Origin: Cryptomeria japonica
Taxonomy: Eukaryota; Streptophyta; Pinopsida; Cupressales; Cupressaceae
Length of the DNA stretch: 64,000 nt
Reading direction: 5' to 3'
NCBI RefSeq assembly: GCF_030272615.1
Contig: NC_081409.1
Location: 618,497,255 to 618,561,254, forward strand
A program made the position numbers and the translations under genes. A model generated the notes under the pieces. That model ran no database searches. It was not told where the DNA came from and saw only the letters and a list, made by a program, of their open reading frames with translations. Position 1 is the first letter of the stretch. Each line of letters opens with the position of its first letter. Below are positions 57,996-64,000 of this stretch, in pieces.

Positions 57996-59024
57996 ATGTC
58001 AGACTTTTATTTGCAAAATATTCATGCTTATGATGATTATTATGAGTATAGCCAAAATGAATTAGATGAAGCTTTAGATGAGTTTTTGAACCCTAGGGAT
58101 GCCAAACCTTGATTTTACCAAAAACTCATAATCCTTGTTACTATGCCATTTCGTTGTGATGAGAAAGATAAGTTGAATGATTCCTCTCAAGGGTACATTC
58201 CTATCAACTCTTCCACTAAATCTAGTAACATGGTTGTTTTCAACAATCCCCTCTATGAAGAGATATCTCCTTTCGAACCAAAAGATAAACCTTTTGATAG
58301 CTATGATCATACTTTGTTGGATGATGCTCTTGATGACTTTGTGGCTTTATCAAAATATTTAAACAAGAACAAGACTTCTAAATTGGTTAACATGATAAAC
58401 TTGAATGAGCATAAAAAGCCTCTCTTTGAAGTCCAAGGTGCTTATCCTTCTCCCACCTTTCAAGGTCCTAAATCACCTCTCCTTACTGTCCAAGGAGGGT
58501 ATGATCATGATTCCTTTCGTACTCTGAATAAACCAATCATCACTGTGCAAGGAAGAAAACCTATAAGTCCTTATAGTTATGCCAAGCAAATAACTAGAGA
58601 GAGTTATCATGCAGTTGCCCATACTTATCATACCAGAAATAATAGGCAGCCTAGTCCTCCTCTTGTTATTCCAGTTTCTCTTTTGAATCCTCAACCAATT
58701 CTTCCGCAAGCTCCCCGTATTTCACAAGTTCTTAGTAAGGAATATGATCTCATAGAACAAATTAAAGTGACCCCTGCTAAGATATCCCTTTGGGATTTGA
58801 TTCAAACTTCTTCCGCTCATCATGGAATGTTACAAGATGCCTTGAAAGATTTGAATGTTCCTCCACTGAATACATCTAGTAATATAGCATCTTTGGTTAA
58901 CTCTATGATGAATACTAAAGCTCAAATTGTGTTTACCCAAGATGAGTTGCCTACTAGTGAAATTCAACATCAATATGATCCCTTGATGATTGTGGTTATC
59001 ATGAAAGACATTGCTATAAGATGA
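57996..59024 (+). pseudogene. N-terminal polyprotein region of G2, gag absent
   Basis: The frame opens MSDFYLQNIHAYDDYYEYSQ at 57996, has a TGA near 58110, and continues as a Tat-type gag-protease linker. Three repeats of Pro-hydrophobic-(Glu/Thr)-Val-Gln-Gly are visible (PLFEVQG, PLLTVQG, PIITVQG; about 58415-58555). ISLWDLIQTSSAHHGMLQDA (about 58785-58845) is the conserved linker phrase also present in G1. No capsid helices or Cys-His box occur, so gag was deleted or is supplied in trans. Confidence 0.7.
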
Positions 59025-59794
59025 ACACTAGTAGATAATGGCTCTGGTCTTAATGTGCGTAGCATTAATCTTTTGCATAAGATGAATGTGGATACATCCC
59101 TAATTGAGCCGGACTCTCATCCTATTCGAGGCTTTGATAATGTGGCTAAAACTTCATTAGGTACTATCACCTTACCCATCACAGTGGGGCCTGTTACTTT
59201 GCCTACTCCTATCCATGTTATGTCGGGAAATCTAACATACAACTTGTTATTAGGGAGACCTTGGATTCACAGTATGCAAGCTGTCCCCTCTACATTGCAC
59301 AGACAAGTTAAGTTTATCTATAACAATAAGACATATACCTTGATAGGTGATACTAATTTCCAAGCTTGTTTGCAAACATCTACTTCCAAAGGGGGTTCTT
59401 CTAAACCGTCCTCGTCTAGTGATGACTCTTTAAACAAGATACCTATTGATGAATCCTTGCTCTCTGATGATCAAAATTCTTTGGATGAGTCTGGAGCTCC
59501 TGAAGAAGACTCTTCTCGACTTGAAACTACACATAAGAAGGATTTTGATCCTGAGAAGGTTCTCGTAGACGACGATTGGGGATCCCTTGATTTTAATCCC
59601 ACCTTTGTAGGTGAATATAAGGTTCCTTCTAGAGAGCTTAAAGTTGAAAAGAAGGAAGAAGCTAAAAATCAATCAACATTACCTGAGCCTATGAGCAATA
59701 ATTTTGTGGCTACTTCTCAAACTTCTTCTCCTCACACCTCTAATTCTGAAGAGTTTGATTGTTTGTCTTATGAAAAACCGCCTTCTCTTTCTGA
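59025..59794 (+). pseudogene. Aspartic protease of G2
   Basis: The active site reads TLVDNGSGLNVRSINLLHKM (59027-59086). DNGS replaces the family's DSGS, so the central residue is Asn. Further motifs are IRGFDN and NLLLGRPWIHSMQAVPSTLH (59250-59309), the typical second half of Tat proteases. An acidic Ser/Glu-rich linker of about 150 residues follows. One TGA lies immediately before, at 59022. Confidence 0.85.
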
Positions 59795-60199
59795 AATGGC
59801 TGATCGTTATGGTCGTGGTTTTCGCATTTTTGCTAAGCATGGGTATCATGGAAATGATTGTGGCACTCACGAACAAGGGATAAAAGTTCCTTAGAGAATA
59901 ATCTTCACAATTATGCCTTTGGACTTGGCTATAATCCCTACAAGCGCACTAAAGCTTCTAAGAGACCATGTATTAGTGTTAATGCTATTTCTACATCTCT
60001 ATCAATGCAACACCCTGAGTACATTGATGAGGATCCTTCATGTGCTTGTGCTTTTGATGTTTTCCCTACCAATGATGCTTTAGCTGAGTTTTTAGGAGCA
60101 TATGATACTCTTCCTCGTTATCATCACAATAGGGGACTCCCTTATTGTTTGAACACTGAACCTATTTTGGAAAAGAGATTGATAATGATGAGATTGTGA
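59795..60199 (+). pseudogene. G-patch-like segment between protease and RT (G2)
   Basis: RIFAKHGYHGNDCGTHEQGI and, after a frameshift near 59885, NYAFGLGYNPYKRTK resemble the glycine-rich G-patch and following GLGY segment found between protease and RT in Tat elements. G-patch domains are RNA-binding. Several usual Gly positions are changed, so this copy is degenerate. Confidence 0.6.
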
Positions 60200-61680
60200 A
60201 AGAATTCCCTCAGTTAAAGGATACTTCTCAACAAAGTAATCTTCTCATAAGTGACACCACTAATGTTAAGATGGATCCTTGCAATGAAGAAAAATTTATT
60301 AAAATTGGAAAATGTTTGGATGAAGAGGAACAAAAACAATATGAAGATTTATTGCATGAATTCCCTGAGATCTTTGCTTGGACATACTCTGACATGCCTG
60401 GTATAGATCCTAAGATTGTTACTCATAACATTGTCTTAGTTCCTGATGCTAAGCCCGTGAAACAAAAGATTCGAAAAATGAATCCTAAGGTGGCTCTGCT
60501 TGTTAAGGCTGAGATTGAAAAGTTATTGGAGGCTGGATTTATCCGCCCTATTGATTATTCCTCGTGGATTTCAAATATTGTCACTGTGGCTAAACCAGAT
60601 AATAAAATAAGAATGTGTACCGATTTCCGAGATTTAAATAAGGCTTCTTTAAAAGATGATTTCCCTCTTCCAAACATTGACATGATAGTTGATTCTACGG
60701 CAGGACATGCCTTGTTATCCTTCATGGATGGTTTTTCAGGATACAATCAAATTTACATTAACCCTCAAGATCAATTCAAAACTACTTTCACCACTCCTTG
60801 GGGTACGTTTTGTTGGATAATGATGCCTTTTGGACTTAAAAATGCTGGTGCAACTTATCAACGAGCGATGACCCTTATCTTTCATGATTATATGCATAAG
60901 ATTTTAGAAGATTATGTTGATGATATTTTGGCCAAATCCATTCTCCGCATAGATCATATTAAAATCCTTCATCAAATCTTTGAAAGAATTCATAAATATC
61001 GCATGCGCTTGAATCCCCGAAAATGTGTTTTTGGTGTGGATAGTGGAAAACTATTAGGATTCATAGTTTTGCATCGTGGGATTGAGGTGGATACTAAGAA
61101 AATAGATGCTATTGTCAACATGCCACCTCCTCGAAATGTGTTTCAACTCAAAAGCTTACAAGGAAAGATTCAAGCTATTCGTAGGTTTGTATCTCAACTT
61201 GCGGATCGCACTTTTCCTTTTACTCAGCTTCTCAAAAAGAATATCACTTTTCAATGGAATGAAGATTGTCAGCAAGCATTTGAAGATTTAAAAATGTATC
61301 TGGCTAATCCTCCTATCCTTCGACCGGCCGAACCTTCTCAACCCTTCCTTCTTTATATAGCTGCTTCCTCTCATGCTCTTGCAACATTATTGGCACAACA
61401 TGATAAAGACGGTAAGGAGTGTCCGGTTTATTATATAAGTCGTACCTTACTCGATTATGAGACCCGATATTTTGCGATAGAAAGACAATGCTTGGCCTTG
61501 GTGTTTGCGACTTAGAAATTGAGACATTATCTCTTAAATTTAGAAGTCCACGTCATGGTAAAGTTTGATCCTTTGAAGCATCTTTTCTCTAAAACCAATT
61601 TATCAGGACGCCTAGCTAAGTGGGTTATGATGTTAACTGAATTTGACCTTAAATTTGTTTCATAAAGAGCAATTAAAGGG
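60196..61680 (+). pseudogene. Reverse transcriptase and gypsy RNase H of G2
   Basis: A 439-codon open stretch. RT blocks: EIFAWTYSDMPGIDP, LEAGFIRPIDYSSWISNIVT, MCTDFRDLNKASLKDDFPLP, DGFSGYNQIYINPQDQFKTT, MPFGLKNAGATYQRAM, and active site DYVDDILAKS (60910-60939). The gypsy RNase H follows (FLLYIAASSHALATLLAQHD, CPVYYISRTLLDYETRY). A TAG at 61513-61515 stands where the family has Trp (FAT[W]KLRHYL); a second stop is near 61663. Confidence 0.93.
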
Positions 61681-61686
61681 CAAGCG

Positions 61687-62130
61687 TTGACTGATCACCT
61701 AGCTGAGGCCCCTTCACCTTTCTCCTTCCCTAACTCCGAGTCTTTTCCTGATGACTTCATCCTTTGTACAGAGAAAGATGAAACTTGGGAGTTATACTTT
61801 GATGGCTCTAAGTGTCGTATGGGATCGGGGGCAGGTGTTGTTCTGATTTCTCCTACAAAGAAGTCTATTCCTTTATCTTATCGTCTCAATTTCCTATGTA
61901 CCAATAACATTGCTAAGTATGAGGCTCTTATAGCAGGAATAAAGGCAGCCTTAGCTTTGAATATAAAACACGTACATATTTTTGGAGATTCTCAACTGAT
62001 TATAAGACAAGTAACAGGACTATATCAAGTGAAACAAGACAAATTATCACAATATAAAGACCTTGCTATCTCTTTGTTACAAAAATTTGATTCTTACACC
62101 ATGGAACCTGTTCCTCGAAAAGATAATTGA
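61687..62130 (+). pseudogene. Second RNase H of G2, between RT and integrase
   Basis: The plant/archaeal-type RNase H motifs are complete: WELYFDGSKCRMGSGAG (Asp), NIAKYEALIAGIKAALAL (Glu), HIFGDSQLIIRQVTG (Asp) and the final DAMA region just after the TGA at 62128 (CGA in the family). This is the position normally described for Tat elements, downstream of the gypsy RNase H. It is preceded by ALTDHLAEAP, the usual hinge. Confidence 0.9.
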
Positions 62131-63540
62131 CATGGGGACGCAATGGCATGTGTGGCTTCTTTGGTATCTTTAGAGGACCCTATGGTTGATCTTAAATTTG
62201 TTATTCACAACCTTATTTCTCCAGCTATTGTAGATGATTCTAGCTTGGTGACATGTTGTGACTTTATAGACTCAGATGAATGGTATTCGCATATCGTAAG
62301 ATACTTGACTGATGGTACCTTTCCTGATTCCGCTAATAGGAACACTAGGGCTAGAGTTCGCAAGCTGTCCACTAGATATATTATTTTTCCTAATATTATT
62401 TACCCAAGGGGTTATAACGGTCTTCTCCTTCGTTGTCTTAACAAATCGGAAATCCCTATTGCCCTTGAAGAGGCCCATTCAGGTGCCTGTGGGGGGCATT
62501 TTGGAGGCAAATCCTTGGTTCAAAGATTGCTTTGCATGGGATATTATTGGCAAACTATGCAGCAGGATTTTTTTTCATTTGTTAAAAAATGTCATCAATG
62601 TCAACAACACAACAATTTGATTCATGCTCCTGCCCAAGAACTTCGTTCTCATGTAGCTTCTTGGCCTTTCTCTACATGGGGGCTGGATCTTATTGGTAAA
62701 ATCTCCCCTCCTTCATCTCAAGGACATACTTTCATTATAACCACAACAGATTACTTTACAAAGTGGGTAGAAGCCGTTCCCCTTCGCTCTACTACTGCTG
62801 AAGTGATTTGTTGATTTCTTCTAGAAAACATTATTTCTTGATTTGGGATACCTTCCACTATAATCTCTGATAATGGGACATCATTTAAGAACAAGGACGT
62901 GAAGAAATTCCTTGAGAAGTATCATATAAAACATCAATTTTCTACACCATACTATCCTCAATCAAATGGTCAAGCCGAATCATCCAATAAGATAATTGAA
63001 CAAATTCTTCATAAAACTGTGAATAAGCATGGTAAGGATTGGAGTACTCAGCTAATCTATGCTCTTTGGGCCTACCGAACGAGCGTACGAATTGCTACCG
63101 GAACTACACCTTATAATCTTGTTTATGGTGCTGATGCTATTATGCCTTTAGAATTAGAGATTCTGTCACTTAGAGTTTCTCTCAAAGGTATAGTAGATGA
63201 TGACGCTTACAGAGAACAAAGACTTCAACAGCTTGAGATGCTTGATGAACAATGTATAAATGCTCTTGAGTATATTCAAGCATATCACAAAACTTTACGA
63301 TGAAGCTATAATGATAAGGTTATTCAACGTTCCTTCTCAGTGGGTGACTTAGTGCTCTATGAGAATCAGCGCAATGTGAATGCCTTACCTGAAGAAAAGG
63401 GAAAATTTAGTCCTAATTGGCTTGGACCGTATATCGTTATAGAAGATTATGGATCAGGTGCTTACAAAATAGCGGGTGTAGACGGTACGTCTCTTAAAGA
63501 CCCTATAAACGCTATGCACTTGCGTAGATACTACGCTTAA
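62131..63540 (+). pseudogene. Integrase of G2
   Basis: The zinc-binding motif is EEAHSGACGGHFGGKS ... CHQCQQH. The triad is present: Asp in STWGLDLIGKI, Asp in TIISDNGTSFKN (about 62860) and Glu in YYPQSNGQAESSNKIIEQIL (about 62955). The C-terminal GPY-type domain is NWLGPYIVIEDYGSGAYKIA. The natural stop is at 63538. Stops at 62812, 62840 and 63301 interrupt it; the catalytic residues are intact. Confidence 0.92.
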
Positions 63541-64000
63541 TTCCTCATTTCTTATCATTCATCTACTTCCTTTCTCACTTCTTCAAAATTGGATAATATG
63601 TTAGCATATCTTTGTTAGAGCAAATGGAATTAAATGATGTTTTGTTTAATCTATATTGCTTCGTTCCTGACAAGCGTGTTTCTTTACTTTATGGTTTTTC
63701 TTGAATTCATTTTATGTAAATTGCAAAAGATTTACATTTTTCATTATGTTGGCATATTATACAATATCTTTATGTGTTAAGTTGAATCATGTCATGTTGT
63801 GTTTAAATTCAAATTAAATCACATTAGTTATATGATTCCCAGGCTTAACACATATTTTTCTTCCCTATCATCAATGTAGTACTTGATTAAATATTTTAAT
63901 TAAGTCACACATGTATCAATTTAATCATGGAGCATTGAGAAATCAATCACATGGAAATTAAATTCAGAACAGACATGTACATCTACCAAATGTATTAACT
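63541..64000 (+). other. 3' flank of G2 polyprotein
   Basis: AT-rich non-coding sequence after integrase. It matches nothing in 56065-57826, so the 3' LTR has not begun or the left boundary is wrong. No other gene is visible. Confidence 0.5.

Larger units (their letters stand above)
56065..64000 (+). mobile_element. G2: Tat-like Ty3/gypsy retrotransposon lacking gag (3' end outside window)
   Basis: It has a probable 5' LTR, a primer site, protease, G-patch-like segment, RT, RNase H, second RNase H and integrase on the plus strand. No capsid core or zinc knuckle is present between primer site and protease. The 3' LTR was not found before the window end. The 5' boundary is inferred from TGTG directly after the H 3' LTR and is not confirmed by a repeat. 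Confidence 0.85.

Overview
The window is entirely repetitive DNA from a large, retrotransposon-filled plant nuclear genome. A gymnosperm such as a conifer or yew is my best guess, but the sequence does not settle it. I see no host protein gene, tRNA, rRNA or CRISPR array. All recognisable coding sequence belongs to LTR retrotransposons or to one LINE, and every reading frame is broken by stops or frameshifts.

Layout. At 1-2468 is the 3' part of a Copia-type element that lacks pol (copy A, + strand, 3' LTR 1328-2468). The stretch 2469-8565 is AT-rich and mostly unassigned, with a tandem duplication near 7756-8500. From 8566 to 56057 lies one large nested complex. The outermost element, called H here, has LTRs of about 3.2 kb (8566-11751 and 51888-56057) around a gag-like ORF and no pol. 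The H ORF is cut by G1, a minus-strand Tat-like Ty3/gypsy element (14097-28000). It is cut again by a minus-strand L1-type LINE (about 28173-50870). The LINE's extra third ORF is cut by copy B of the pol-less Copia-type element (28562-43232, minus). Copy B's large accessory ORF is cut by C1, a plus-strand Copia element (31822-39012). A minus-strand solo LTR (52049-53036) sits in the 3' LTR of H. From about 56065 to the window end is G2, a plus-strand Tat-like gypsy element with PR, RT, RNase H, a second RNase H and integrase but no recognisable gag; its 3' LTR lies outside the window.

The nesting rests on direct evidence. Target-site duplications are CTACC for C1, ATAAG for copy B and TATTC for the solo LTR; the one for G1 is diverged. 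At four junctions the host reading frame resumes when the insert and one target copy are ignored.

The most unusual content is a set of large accessory ORFs. G1 carries a decayed sense ORF of about 4.1 kb after integrase and a short TATA-preceded antisense ORF. The LINE carries a third ORF after its RNase H. Copies A and B carry a large ORF in place of pol. All three sense ORFs have an N-terminal globular part, a charged or low-complexity middle and a C-terminal coiled coil. The G1 and copy B proteins share a short motif, so the same kind of accessory protein may have been acquired by three different retroelement classes. The two Tat-like elements also place their extra RNase H on opposite sides of RT.
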